Origin: Acorus gramineus
Taxonomy: Eukaryota; Streptophyta; Magnoliopsida; Acorales; Acoraceae
Assembly (NCBI GenBank): GCA_030737835.1
Contig: JAUJYN010000012.1
Span: forward strand, 8,617,003 to 8,681,002
Reading direction: 5' to 3'
Length of the DNA stretch: 64,000 bases
Shown here: one piece after another, positions 36,328 to 49,128 of the stretch
How positions within the stretch are numbered: position 1 is the first letter of the stretch
Layout of the letters: each line of letters opens with the position of its first letter
Notes under the pieces: generated by a model
The model's database searches: none
What the model saw: only the letters and a program-made list of their open reading frames with translations
What the model was told of the DNA's origin: nothing
Translations under genes and position numbers: made by a program

Positions 36328-37071
36328 GGTTTTTTGCATGTATACCATAAAAAATATGGTATTTATTTTTATACCACTACAAATACCATATTTATTTTTA
36401 TACCATTAGAATTTTTCTTAATGTAAAAATGTGACACTCTTTTATCATTTCTAACAAAAATGAACGTTAACTACAGTTAGTTTTTTAACCAAGAAGTAAA
36501 AATGATAAAAATAACCTTACTATATAATATTTTTTGTCATAATGTAAATAATTAAACATAATAACTTAATTAATTTTATGTTCTTTTTAAATCAATCGTA
36601 AGTCAAACCTTATCCCTTCTTTCCTTTTCTACCAATCAAGATCTAATTTTCTAAAAAAATTATATTTTGTAATATATATTATTAATTGTTCTCAAAATAA
36701 TTTTTATTTCATTTTTATTAATGTAAGTATTAATAATTATTATATCTTTACTAATAAATAGTTTGTATGATTAATTTTTATGTTTTTGGATTTTAGATGA
36801 AATTTATGATTTTCATGTTAAAATTGATATTTTTTATTTTTACAAATATTTTGTTTGGTAAGGTTAAATATGCAAAAAAATAAATAAATAAGGGTAATTT
36901 AGTCTTTTCTCCAATACTTTAATGATTTTAATGGAGATTTGGATGGAAGTTAACTAGAATGGTAAATATACATAAGTTTTACATATTTTAATGGTATAAA
37001 AATAAATAGGTTATTTATAGTGGTATAAAATTAAATAGCATGCTTTTGAATGGTATACATGCAAAAAATCC
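36328..37071. mobile_element. Mutator-type MITE with perfect 10-bp target duplication
   Basis: AAAGAAAAAT flanks both sides (36318-36327 and 37072-37081). The ends are inverted repeats of about 90 bp: GGTTTTTTGCATGTATACCA at the left and GGATTTTTTGCATGTATACC on the complement of the right, both followed by blocks of TATTTATTTTTATACCA. The 744-bp body has no gene. Confidence 0.85.
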
Positions 37072-38619
37072 AAAGAAAAATGTTTTGAGGAGAGAGAGAG
37101 TGAGATCAGTTGGAAATGACGAGTTTTTGAAATTCTAGTGTTTATTGTCATTATGGTTGGAGATATTTGAGGAATGGAGAAATTTTAGGCTCGATTTGGG
37201 GATATCAAAAAGAGTGTCGAAGTGAAGCTAATTTAAAATTGGGAAAAGAAGGACATCTCACCGTTCAATTTTATAAATTTCACTGAATAGATGGTTGGGG
37301 GCTCTCCTTGAGTGGGGGTCCTAGTCAATTGCCTTGGTGGCCTTGGCTCAGGGCTGACCCTGCTAGTTTTAATTGCAAAACTCTCCCTATGGCCAGTTTG
37401 ACCATATCACTGTTTTCTTTTTTTTTTTAACACAGTAAAAGTGATTGTAATCAAGTCTCCTGCAAAACTTAATTATAAATCATGTTTCTTATAAATACCA
37501 GATTTGTTTGCATGTTCTTAAACTTAAATAAAAAATTTAAAATTTATGGATGTTAATATTTATGGTAGGTTTGATGGATTCACCATGAATATCTTCTATC
37601 TTATTATCCATAAAATCTTTATTAAATCTATCTACATGAAAAAATGGCTACATGAAAATCATAAAAGAGCATGACCACCTGTCATTTAAAAGGCCTTTCC
37701 ATATCTTTTAAGTGAAGGAAAGAATAATGTATGGGCAATTGTAGACCCAATGAAAGACTCATAACATGACAAATATTTTACCAAGTGAAGGAAAGAATAA
37801 TGGATAGGCAAATTATAGACCCCATGAATTGAATGACTCTGCTGTGCTCCACAGATTGCCAGACCAAACCATAATAGCAACAACTTTATGAAGGGGAAAA
37901 GGTGCTTTGATAGAGTCATTCCTACTTTGGCCTTGTATAAAATCTGATTATTAACCTGAAAAAGTAATTGAACACTTATTATATTTACTTACTCTTGTCA
38001 TAAATGATCATCAGCCATCCAAACCTATCATTTGCTTGCTCCATTTCACCTCAGTGCATCATAATCATCATCATCAAAATCGAAATTCAAAGATAACACC
38101 AAGCAAATTAAGGTCATCCTTCACAATACAAACGTTGAAATTTTTTCCCTAAAATACTATATCAGGAAGTATGGATTCCTGATAGTGATACATTGATTAC
38201 TGATAAACAAAATCTAAAAAAAAAAAAAAAAATTTAAAATAATGACACAGGCCTTTAATCTATTCTTTTTTCTCCATCTCGAGACACTTTCACGTGTGCT
38301 TCTTTGGATGAAGACTAATGGATGTGGACCAAGAAATATGCATTCAAATATGCTGATGAGAAACTAAATAAAAGATGACTTTAATGGAAAAAAACTTCAG
38401 AACCAGAATCACATGACAAACTAATTTCCATTATAATCATTTTGATTTATATATATATATGCATATACACAATGAACAAAGGAAAAAGAAAATGAACTAC
38501 AACATCTTGGCTTCTACATATAGAGAGAAACAAGAAAAGAAAAAAAAATCAAGTAATTCTTGTACACAATGAACCAAAACATCAGTTTCCCTCATCAAGA
38601 GTTCTTGTTTTTTTGCTCA
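37072..38619. other. Spacer downstream of the ABCG gene
   Basis: No gene is seen. A local direct repeat of about 45 bp begins AAGTGAAGGAAAGAATAATG at about 37710 and 37788. The last few hundred bases are the 3' flank of the ABCG gene on the minus strand. Confidence 0.55.
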
Positions 38620-41600
38620 TCACCTTCTCTGGAAGTTGAGAACCTTGATGGCAAAAGCAAAAACAAATGCAAAGAGAACTGCGAAACCGACGACCGCTAG
38701 GCCAACCACGCCCAAGAAATCATGCTTGAACCCAAAGAACCTCCTGATGAAGACGTCCACCCGTTCGCCCGTGTCCTCCATTTCGTGTGTGAGGTCTCCG
38801 AACTGCGAAGAGACCAACCCATATAGAGTCCAAGATACAGGGCATGCCCATACATACCACCTCCACCATATCGGAATTCTCTGTGACATGACAAAGAAAC
38901 AACTCTTTTAGTACTTAAAAAGGGCACCAATGCAGGTATACAAAAGTGACTGCAAGCATAACTAAGCGTAACAAGAAGGTGAAGGAGGGCTAGAACTTAC
39001 AGGTCTAGGAATCAGAAATCCTGCAAAGATGTTCCATATGGCGTAGAAAGCGGTGGCGACTATGGCAGCGATGTCGCTATTGGGTGTCATTGCGACCGCC
39101 ATCATTCCATAGAAGGTGAAGTAGAGGAATGTGAAGAACATGAAGAACATGTACCAGAAGAACTTCTCGGCTGTCCAGTGGAAGTCGATCATCGAGTAGA
39201 CTATGACTCCATAGATGACAGTTTGAAGGAATACATGTGGGATCTCAATTAGAACCTGAGTTTCAATCATGAATCAGTTAGTTCAAGATTTATACACATC
39301 AATTTCAAGTACAATTCGATCGTTGCGAAATATGTTTTACCTGAGCGAATGCGTATGGAAGCGCAGAATACATCCCCGCAGCCTTCTCTCTATAAAACAC
39401 CGTTCGCTCCACATCCACAATTGGCTGAACAGTCTGCCCATTCTGAATTCCAATGAACAGACAAGCTGCGTACATCGAACCCATCGCGTTGAAAAGATCT
39501 TGTCTCTTTGTTCTGCAAGAAATCGCGTTTGATATTTCATCAACAATGATAAGAATACAAGCCCAATTAAGATAATGGAGTTTAGTCAGTGACGTACGTC
39601 TTTGATCCGAGCCTCCAAAAGATTGTCCCAAATATCAACGCAATGACTGTTGTAAAGAATATACGAGTCGCAGTGTACGATGGATTGCGCCAGTATGATT
39701 TGTGTTGTTTCCATAAGCAGGCCATGCATTGTGTCAAGAATGGCTGGGAGAACTTTGTGGGGAAATGCAGGTCATGTGTACCGGGTGGGGGCGTGCTGTT
39801 CTCCTTGATCAAAGCTTTGTTCCTCCTGAAATCGACCGAAACCATATGAGCAAAGACTCAAAAACAGTCTCATTCAATGTGGATTTGTTTTGTGTTTGCA
39901 TTGGACTTACTGATACAGAGATGAATCTTTGTAGTATTGGGTGAAGTCTACGCGGAGAAGCTCTTCTTGAGCCATGGTGGTGACCTCCAACATCCATGTC
40001 GCGGGGTTGTATCCATCCTTTATCTTCCTCACTCCATCGACTCCCTCGAAATACTCGATGAGATGGCACGACTGGCGACCAAGTGGCCCGACATATATTT
40101 CTTCTCCTCCTCTCTTCATTAGGAAAAGCTAAAATCACACAAGAGACTATCATTAGTACTGGCGCATATATATGTATCGATACAATGCGCTCTGATCTTC
40201 CATTGCAAGACTTGCTCACCTCATCAAATGCTTCGAATATGTCGATGCTGGGCTGGTGAATTGTGCAAACCACAGTCCTCCCCGTATCGACAGTGTTCCT
40301 CACTGTCCTCATCACGATCGCAGCCGCCCTCGCATCCAACCCTGAAGTTGGTTCATCCATGAAAATTATGGATGGATTTGCAACAAGCTCGACAGCGATT
40401 GTCAACCTCTTTCGCTGCTCAGTCGACAACCCAGTGACACCAGGAAGTCCAACAATCACTCCCCTCAAAGATTTCAGCTCGACGAGCTCCATAACTTCTT
40501 CGATGAACATCTGCATTTATATCAAAATTTTGTACTACCTTAGTTGGATTCATGGTGTAACATATATCATATCATGCTATGGATGATACACTGACCTTCC
40601 TGGTTTCAGCATTAACTTCAGAGGGAAGTCGAAGCCAAGCAGAGTAGAGGAGGGACTCGTAGACTGTCACATGAGGAGAGTGGATGTCGTTCTGTTCGCA
40701 ATATCCAGCTATACGAGCGAATGTCTCTTGCTTCTTTGGATATCCAGATATGCTGATGTTTCCCTCTATGTATCCACCGGTCTTCCTTCCCGCCAACACG
40801 TCCATTAGAGTTGTCTTACCAGCCCCACTGACCCCCATCAGCGCTGTCAGAACTCCCGGCCTAAAAGCACCACTCACACCCTTCAAGAGGAGTAGCTTGT
40901 CCTCTGTTGCCCCTCTTTCTTTCATTTCCTGAAAATTTTGAAATTCAAACCAACCCAAATCAATGATTTCACATTCAATCATACAATGTCTCATTGTTTC
41001 ACGTTATTTGAGACTCAAACGTTACCTGTGGCATGTCCACTGAATATTTGACGTTATCGAAGACGATCGAGTAGGGAGTGAATGGAAGAACCATCCCTCT
41101 TTGAGGAGCATTTGCACTGGCTTCCGTTATTGCAGAATTCGTGCCTAAAAATTTATCGAAGTTACTTAAAACAAATTCATTTGGTAATTTATAAGATGGT
41201 ACTAGAGATTGACATGTTTGTATTAAGCTAACCATTAGAAGAAGCTTGCCCATTCGGTCTGTTTCCATTGGAGACAAGTTCGATCTCCTGTCCTGTCCTG
41301 TTCGCCTGCTTCTCCTTCAATGATTCTTCCGATACAACTGCTTGGCCTTGCCCGAGCGCTGATGATCAAATTTAAAAACAACATCATTAGATAAGCACTA
41401 TAACATCATTTTAATAGGCTAATTTAAACTATAGATGCAAATACTCACGGTCAAGGATAGCGAGGAACCAAACGTAAAGGCCGTTGAAGAGGAAAATGTA
41501 TCCAACCAAAGCCCCGACGCCAATCCAATACCAATTTGCATCGACAAATATACCACGGGCCTGCAGGATTTGGACTCCCAGTGTGCCCGGACCAATGGCT

Positions 41601-44600
41601 GAATTGGTGATCTGCATTCATAGAACCCACATTAGGCTTAGATGTTATGAATCTCCTAACATATAACATGATATTTTTTAAATGGGAGAGAACAAGCATC
41701 CTTACTTTCCAGCTGTTCCCCAAGAATTCATTCACTGCAACTGCATTTTGTGCATACATCAATGGGGAGGCCCAATAACCCCATATCCACCATTTCCTGA
41801 TGTCCACTGCAGAATCCAAATTTTAAGAAAACATTATGATTGTGGGATGATGTTAAAAATGAAAACTTGACATCAGATGTTTAGATATATCGTACGTCGT
41901 GAGATTAGGAATCCACCAAGCACCAAAAGAACTATCTGCGCAAAGGAACCGAATGTATCTGCCACGACGAACTCCCTACCCACTGCAGCGAGGAGGCGAA
42001 AGAGACCGGACGCCATCTGACTAATCAATACAAGAAGAAGATAATGCCTGAACATTCTTTCGATGCTTGGATCAAATCCGATGACATAATATGTCATCGC
42101 GACCCAAACTGCACATTCTATGAAAGATATGGGAATCTTGAGTATCCAAGTAGGTAAGGCGAACGCCCAAGACGGATAGAAGCGGAGGTCTCTTTGCTTG
42201 TAGAAGATGGGAAGCTTTACGATAATCATCGCAAGTTCGGCAAAACCATTGAACAAATGAGTGACCAAACCAAGAAACATAGCGCCCAAAAAGATCACTC
42301 CATCCTCCACTGTGTTACGATGCATATTAGTACGTAAGAAGACTGTCATTGCAATTGATGCAAGAAGGAAAATCTGCAAATCAATCGAATTAAACAAACT
42401 TTAGATACTTTGGCATTTGGGGGATACTCAAATTTGGTATCATGAGTGTTTTTTTTTTTGCTTACTTGAACAACTTTGAAGATGTACACAAAGGAGTTCC
42501 TTTTCATCAGAAGATACTCTCTTGATATGTTAGCCTTCAACAATTCTGTCTTGCTGATTCCATACTTGTCGGTTGTCAAAGCGGCGGGATGGTTCTTTCT
42601 ACGATCAAATGGCACGCTGAGTTCCTCGCCTACTCTACGGCCAACATGGAATGATTGGAACGATTCAGTGAATTCATTCACAGAGATGTACCGATAAGGC
42701 ACGTCTTTGTTTGCCCAATATTGCTGTTGGTCTTTCCTTGATGTCACCTATAATGAGAAAACCAATAAATCTCTCTCCATATATAACATTAGAACTTACT
42801 AACAACTAGAAATGCAATTATAGAATTTGTGACTTACTTCCTGTAAGAAATCAGCAACACCTTTCCTCTCAGGACATTTGAATCCCATGGATTCAAAGAA
42901 TTCGAGCACGTTTTCACGAGGTCCTTGGTACACGATTTGCCCATCGGAAAGAAGAACAATGTCATCGAAGAGGTCATAAGTCTCTGGAGCTGGCTGAAGC
43001 AGAGATATAAGTGCGGTTCCACCGAGGATGTGAACGGATTGTCTGATGGAATTCACAATCTGGTAGGTTGTGGAGCTGTCTAGGCCTGTAGATATCTCAT
43101 CCATGAACAACGCCTTTGCGGGTCCGACAAGCATTTCACCTACATAAATTGGAGGGATTAGTATGATATGACTCTCATTTCATGTCCACAATACAAACTC
43201 CTATATAGTTTTGTTTTCGAGGGAGCTATACCTGTCGTAACACGCTTCTTTTGCCCACCAGAGATGCCCCTCAACATGGCATCACCTACCATGGTATCAG
43301 CACAAATATCCAATCCTAAAATCTGTAGAGAAAGGAATGAATTTAAACTTTGTGTTTGGAAGAGATTTGAGAAATTTATCATTCTTGAAGTAACATGTAT
43401 ATACATCACAAGATATACCTTCAGAATATAGTCAGTGACCACATATTCTGCTCCTTCAGTGGATGAAGCCTGAAAATAGTTATCAACATAGAAAAATTAG
43501 AAAGAGAATCCACAATCCTTCAAAGATGTATTTCCATTAGAATTTATGTTCCCACATAAAAATAACAAACGAAAGCTCTTATTTTGAATTCTCACCTTCA
43601 TGTACATATCGATATCAGGATCCGGTTTAATGTTGGCTTCCTTCTCTCTTCTCGACAACTCCGTCAACATATCTGTTGGATACCAATTATTATTACTTAA
43701 ACATCCAATATTGATTTAGCCCAAGCAAACTTCCTTAACAATTTTTTTCAAAGCATACCATAACGAGTTCCAACTCCTTGGCATCTCGCAGAGAAAGCCA
43801 AGGTTTCCCTCACAGTCATCTCCCCTATGTGGACGTCGTGCTGCCCGATATAAGCAGAGGTTCTCTGTGGTACAAATTCATCCATTCCATGCCCGTTGTA
43901 TGTCATTTTCCCCAACACCTGAATTTCAAAGAAAACCCATACCCATATTAATCTTTGTTAGAAGATTTAGAATCATAGATCATAGTAGTCATGATAATAA
44001 ACTTAAAAACATTTACTTGTAAAGAAGAGTCAAGCTTTCCAGCCAGAGCTAACAACAAAGTAGTCTTCCCAGAGCCAGGGGGGCCTAAAAGGAGAGTCAT
44101 CCTAACAAAAATGCACATAAAAATTCAATCTTTAGCATTCAAGAGAAGTTAAAAAAAAAAAATTGGGTTTTTTTTTTTTTGGTATTCATGTTTTGATTGA
44201 TAAATCAAACTCACCTTCCAGGCCTAATGATTCCACTAACATCGTTAAGGATCGATACCGGTCTCTTCCCACTAGGAATGATATGGAGGTAATTCAAGAG
44301 ACCCTACATAACAAAATTCACACATCAGAATTCTTGCTTCAGATTCTGTTCTACCAAAAAAAAAAAAAAAGAAACAATTTTTACCTCCACTTTGTTAGAG
44401 AAGAAGTTGATGAATGTAGGAACACCTCTGTTGCCAACATAAGCCTCTGCATTGATACTCAGATGCTCGAACCGGACTTCGATCGTTGGGTTATCAATTC
44501 CAACTCTGTGTGAAAGTAAATCAAACAATGAGAAAAACCGAAATCCGAATTTCACAAGAACAATGATACTAGTACTAACCGTTCCATTCGGTTCCTAAGC

Positions 44601-44917
44601 TTCAACAAGAACTTCTCATTATCTTCTTCGGCGACCCTTACAAGCCTCTCCAATAAGTTCTTCCTCTCCTGGAACCCGAGCTCCCGGATATCGACCTCTG
44701 TTGGCCGGCCCTCCACGGTGGTGATTATGCCCTTCCTCAACCGGTCGTACGTCGGGAGCTTCTCAAGCGCCGCCCACTTCAAGGCCTCCTCATCGTCCTC
44801 CTCGCGAATCGACCTCCCAAAGACATCGTTCCTGCTCGCAGTTCGGAGGCTCGAAGCGCTCCGGCGAAGGCTCCCCCGGAGGCTCCCCACCTTGTACATC
44901 TGTCCGCTCGGTTCCAT
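38620..44917 (-). CDS. Full-size ABCG (PDR) transporter, ABCG40/PDR1 type
   Basis: Twenty-two exons join in frame to 1446 aa: 44917-44580, 44505-44385, 44303-44215, 44101-44017, 43918-43759, 43672-43596, 43469-43419, 43322-43232, 43139-42838, 42747-42466, 42373-41896, 41806-41706, 41611-41449, 41358-41233, 41144-41026, 40928-40596, 40510-40220, 40128-39911, 39825-39598, 39512-39341, 39255-39001, 38880-38620. All introns are GT-AG. Layout is NBD1-TMD1-NBD2-TMD2. NBD1 has Walker [10 protein letters not shown] (189-197), signature GISGGQKKR and Walker B LFMDE (348-352). NBD2 has GVSGAGKTT (893-901), LSTEQRKR and IIFMDE (1020-1025). The C-terminal LNFQRR is typical. No site is broken. Cluster members resemble Arabidopsis ABCG40 and Nicotiana PDR1, plasma-membrane pumps for abscisic acid or defence terpenoids; the substrate here cannot be read from sequence. 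An in-frame Met at 44932 would add five residues; I prefer MEPSGQMY because relatives begin similarly. Confidence 0.95.
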
Positions 44918-45148
44918 CAGAAATCGCTTCAAAAACTTTAATCAAGATTGGATTTTGACGGATGACAATCGAAATTCAGGTGCAATTCATCAAGACCCAG
45001 AGTCTGTTTCGGCTGATTAAGCTTGAACAAGGCGAAATCTTATATTGGGTTGTCACTGTTTCTGCTGTTTGGAGTCTCTGTTTATCTTTAGAGCTTGAGA
45101 GAGAGAGAGAGAGAGAGAGATGGGTGTGAATTTGTGGAGATGGGGAGG

Positions 45149-45395
45149 GTCATTTAAATACATGGGGCCACAACTGTTTTTGTATTTGTGGTTTAATTGC
45201 CGCGGAAAACTAATCAAAAGGCCAAACAACATTGAGAATATGTGGAGAAGGTTCATGTGATGCCTCTGCATGTCATTATTGACCGTTTGGAGTTCAAGAT
45301 TTGAATCTTTTTAGATATTATATGGTTTTTTTTTTCGGTTTCATTGATTATATGAATCTTGAATTCAGGAAAGTCAAAGGTCAAATCAATGACCT
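45149..45395 (-). promoter_or_regulatory. ABCG promoter: TATA-like box and W-box cores
   Basis: On the minus strand TATTTAAATG (45151-45160) lies about 235 bp upstream of the start codon. The predicted leader contains a (TC)n tract (complement of 45099-45120). Further upstream, the complement of 45370-45395 reads TTGACC and TTGACT, two W-box cores recognised by WRKY factors, and such sites are common in defence-induced PDR genes. The motifs are short, so use is inferred. Confidence 0.4.
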
Positions 45396-47027
45396 TCTCG
45401 GTACGTATCGTATTCTTTGACAACAAAGCATTTGCCGGCCGATTGTTAGAAAAAATCAAACTTTGGTATCTCTCATCAAAGCTTTGTTAAATGAAGTTCG
45501 GGAGGACAATTCTACTGACAGTTTATTAATACATTTGTTATGTTTTTAATCTAATGGGTTCGTGTGATAGATCATGAAGTTATATGTAGTTTTTATAAAA
45601 ACATAATTTAAAAAAATTAAAACAAACGTGGATTGTTTGTGAGATTGTTTGGTGGATTGTCTCGAACTCCCACTAATGTTATGTTTGATTAATTCACCAT
45701 TTTTTTTTTTTTTGTGAAGCATGGTTTATCAAAAATAAAAAAAAATGGAATCTGATATTAAGATTACACATCTTTCTATCATTTTTTATGTGAGTTACTA
45801 TAGATTTAGGGTTATCAAATTGATTGAACTTTTTATACCGTTAAACATTTTTTTTATCAAAATAATATTATTATGTAGTATATTTCTTTTTTCAACAAAA
45901 TTAGACTCTCGTGATTAATAAAGTGGCATTATCGTGATCACCATCGACCTCTTGGCTAAATCTTTTGTTGCAACCATAAAAGATTGAGGTGTTTAAAATA
46001 GGATCATGAAGACACACAAATACCATAAAAGACTTTTTGTGGTTTGATAAATAATTATCTACTCGAGTTCATTTTTGGTGTCCAACTGAATAAGAATGTA
46101 CAATTTCCTTTATGTATCCAATTCTTCCTTGATATCCATAAATCCCATGCAAAACATTGGTATCTCAACAAATAATATGTTTTGGAATGATGTAGTTTAA
46201 TATCTAAATGAACTACCATGTGTGTCATGTTTTTTGAGTGTCATGCGTGTCACATATAACTTAAAAAAAGTAATACCTAAAAATTCTATTTGAAGGGAAA
46301 AGAAAGGAAAAAAAAAACTCACATCAATCATGGCATCTTAATCAAATGAATTACTTAACAACATGAAAAAATGGTATATAATTTTGACTCAATAAAATTT
46401 AACCATATGATCCAATCAAAGACTGTTTCAACCCTAATTTTGTGATATAGATCACAGAAATTGTTGAAACACAAGAGTTAGCTTTAAATTTGTTGTTGGA
46501 AGTCATGGTCATGGGTTCTTCTGAACCCAATTAAAAACTCACAAATATGTATTATTTTTGAAGTTTCACATTGGCATGACATTTTAAGTCATGAGTCAAC
46601 CCTTAATGGGGTCCATTTGTTGCAGGCCAAATAATTAATTAGGTTCACAGATCTGAAAAGAATGGTTAGTTTTTAAGTTTCATCATGTTAAGGTCATCAA
46701 CCTGAGCTGGACTGAGTCAAGTGAAAATTCATTAAAAGTTTGAAGTGGGTGTGAACATTGTTATTGTTTAATGATTTAAATAAATATGTTTATTATTGTG
46801 ACTATTTAGAGTAAAATCAGGCTGTATACAACAAACTGGGGTATAACATGCATAACATTTGTTATATTGCTCAACCATCATCAGTCGGTTCTAAAATATT
46901 TTACTTTCTAAAATATCTGATGAACTGTTTTTTATTTATTTTTGCCAATTAACTTTAGAGATAATTATTTACAACTTGTATCATGAAAGGGGTTAATTTC
47001 TATATTTGTCAATCCACAATCTCTAAC

Positions 47028-47552
47028 CCCCCGTATGCCTAGAGACATAAACCCAGAATAAAGAAGAATACAAGAGAATAGTAAAAAAAAGCTGTTTGTT
47101 TTGACAGAATAAACCCCGATAGTTATGTCTGGATAAGTTAGGATAAGGCCTGATAACTATTCTAAGGAAATTGTAGAATTGCTTATCAAGGCTTATCTAT
47201 ACCAATGGATAAAAATACCCTTCTCTGTCATTTTAAAAAATTTATCTCACCTAACAGACTCACACAGATTTCAAAAACTGTCACATCTATCAAATCAATC
47301 ATATATCTCTCACACTATTCCCAGGGGGTATAATTGTCATTTAAAAAATCATAAACTCTTATTCATCCCTTATCAACCATTTATCATCACTTTATCCAAG
47401 GTGAACCAAATAACAAAAAAGTCATTTTTACGTTTCCCAATGAGAATAACAAAAAAAACAACCAAACAAAAAATTGCTTATTCAGCCTGGATTGTTATCT
47501 ATCCCAGTATAGCTATCGGGAGCGAATAACCCAATTTCACACCCCATACGGG
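47028..47552. mobile_element. MITE with CCCCCGTATG ends
   Basis: The left end ACCCCCCGTATG and the complement of the right end ACCCCCGTATG are inverted repeats. The complement of the right end continues with GGGGTGTGAAATTGG and TTATTCGCTC, shared with the 10.4-kb element. The body contains no convincing gene; the 116-aa open frame inside has no recognisable domain. Confidence 0.65.
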
Positions 47553-47683
47553 GGTATATGTTTTTTTTCTATTCTATATTAAAATAATAGTTCTATTTTT
47601 TTAACCAATATTATAAATTTTAATTAAATAAAAATATACTAATAAATAATATAAAAAAATTAAATGATAATAACTTTTTTTTA

Positions 47684-47953
47684 GGGTTTTTTTATTTTTT
47701 AGTCCCTGTAAACTATATGATTTAGCAATCGGTCCCTAACTTCTTCATATTTCACTTTAAATCCCTAGATTTAAAGGATATGTTTCTTATTAGTCCCTTG
47801 GAATGATCTATTACTAAATTATTTAGTTTTCCCTAGGAGGAACTAAAAAGGAATATATCACATAAATCTGAGGACTTAAACTGAAATATGAAGAAGTGAT
47901 TGATCGATCACTAAATCATATAGTTCACGGGAACTTAAAAATAAAAAAAACTC
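47684..47953. mobile_element. Palindromic MITE of the same family as 24626-24900
   Basis: The left half carries AAACTATATGATTTAGC and CTTCTTCATATTTCA, and the complement of the right half carries GAACTATATGATTTAGTGAT and CTTCTTCATATTTCA. Almost the whole element is one long inverted repeat and could fold into a hairpin. Flanks TTTTTTTTA and TTTTCTTTA agree at 8 of 9 bases, fitting an aged Mutator-type duplication. Confidence 0.7.
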
Positions 47954-48959
47954 TTTTCTTTATTTTTTAATATATATTAAACACATTTAATATCAGTCTT
48001 TTTAAACGTACTGATAATTTATCTTCAAGTGAATTAGATCTGTGTAATAAAAGTTAAAATAGTTTTGACAATAAAAAGAAACTTCACAGGAAGCTATTGT
48101 AGTCCTCTAAAAAAATTAATAAAAACCAATCCCTTTTTGAATAATAATGTTAAAGACAATAATCTTACATGCAAATCATTTTACAATCTCCATGTATTTT
48201 GATATTTTAAATATGCATATTTCATGAAAAAATGAAATAGAATATATATATTCTTTCCCAATAACAAAACAACCGTACGCTCGGTCTAAGGAAAATTTTA
48301 GGCTGAGCCCCATTTATAAACTGGCATGTGGTTTGTACTTTTTTTTTAAACGAAACATTTTATAAAATGAAGTATATATATTTTCATAAGAATCTATTTT
48401 TACAAAATTTTTTAAAGTGGTATGCATATATTGTCTAACAATGTATATATTTTATCATACGTCTATTTAAATATATTATTGCAGTTAGATAACTGTGTTT
48501 AACAGTGCTGGCTATAAACCATATTAAAAAAAAATAAAGCTGTATCACATGGGGCTATAAAATAATGCTTTTTAAAATGCAAATAAAAAAAATTATCTTC
48601 AAATGCGAGTCAACTATTCAGACAATAACAGGGCTTTATGTATAGTTGGCATGTATGACTCAAATACTCTTTTGTTATTTTTTCCAAGTGACCCCTTGAG
48701 AGGACTTGGTCTGATCTGTGACCAAAGACCATCTTAAATAGTGGGTCTTTGTTGGGGACTTTTCTTGATATTTTGAACTGGTCTACTCTCTTCAATCATA
48801 GCCCTTGTTTTCTTCAGTTGTATTTTGATGAAAGGGTAATGATATTATTTTTTCCCCCTTTTCTTCAGAATTCTTATACTATAAACAAATAGAGGTGGAT
48901 TACACATGGATATATATAATTATTTCAAATTGATGTTATATATAGTTTCAAAAAATATA

Positions 48960-49128
48960 GGGGAAATTAATTAGGGGTCCCTGACCCTATATTCATAATA
49001 ACAATAAGTCCCTGGACTGTTTTACAATAATGATAAGTCCCTAAACTCAAAAGCTATTATCTTTGGGTCCCTCAAACTAACAGGGTTACTAACTGTCATT
49101 GAAAATCCCCTTTATACCCCTCCCACTT
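48960..49128. repeat. Left terminal inverted repeat of the Mutator-like element
   Basis: It begins GGGGAAATTAATTAGGGGTC. It matches the complement of 58951-59119 closely over the first ~55 bp and more loosely to about 169 bp, with shared blocks such as AACAATAAGTCCCTG and CTATTATCTTT. Confidence 0.9.

Larger units (their letters stand above)
45396..48959. other. Gene-free spacer between the ABCG gene and the large transposon
   Basis: No gene is recognised. It contains MITEs at 47028-47552 and 47684-47953; the rest is AT-rich unassigned sequence. A segment at 48688-48725 resembles one at 35087-35115. Confidence 0.55.

Noticed and set aside
44918..44932. Upstream in-frame Met for the ABCG transporter
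   Set aside because: It is possible, but relatives start at the MEP-type Met; the five added residues have no family support.
47179..47529. 116-aa open frame inside the MITE
   Set aside because: No domain, and it is bounded by the inverted ends of a non-autonomous element.
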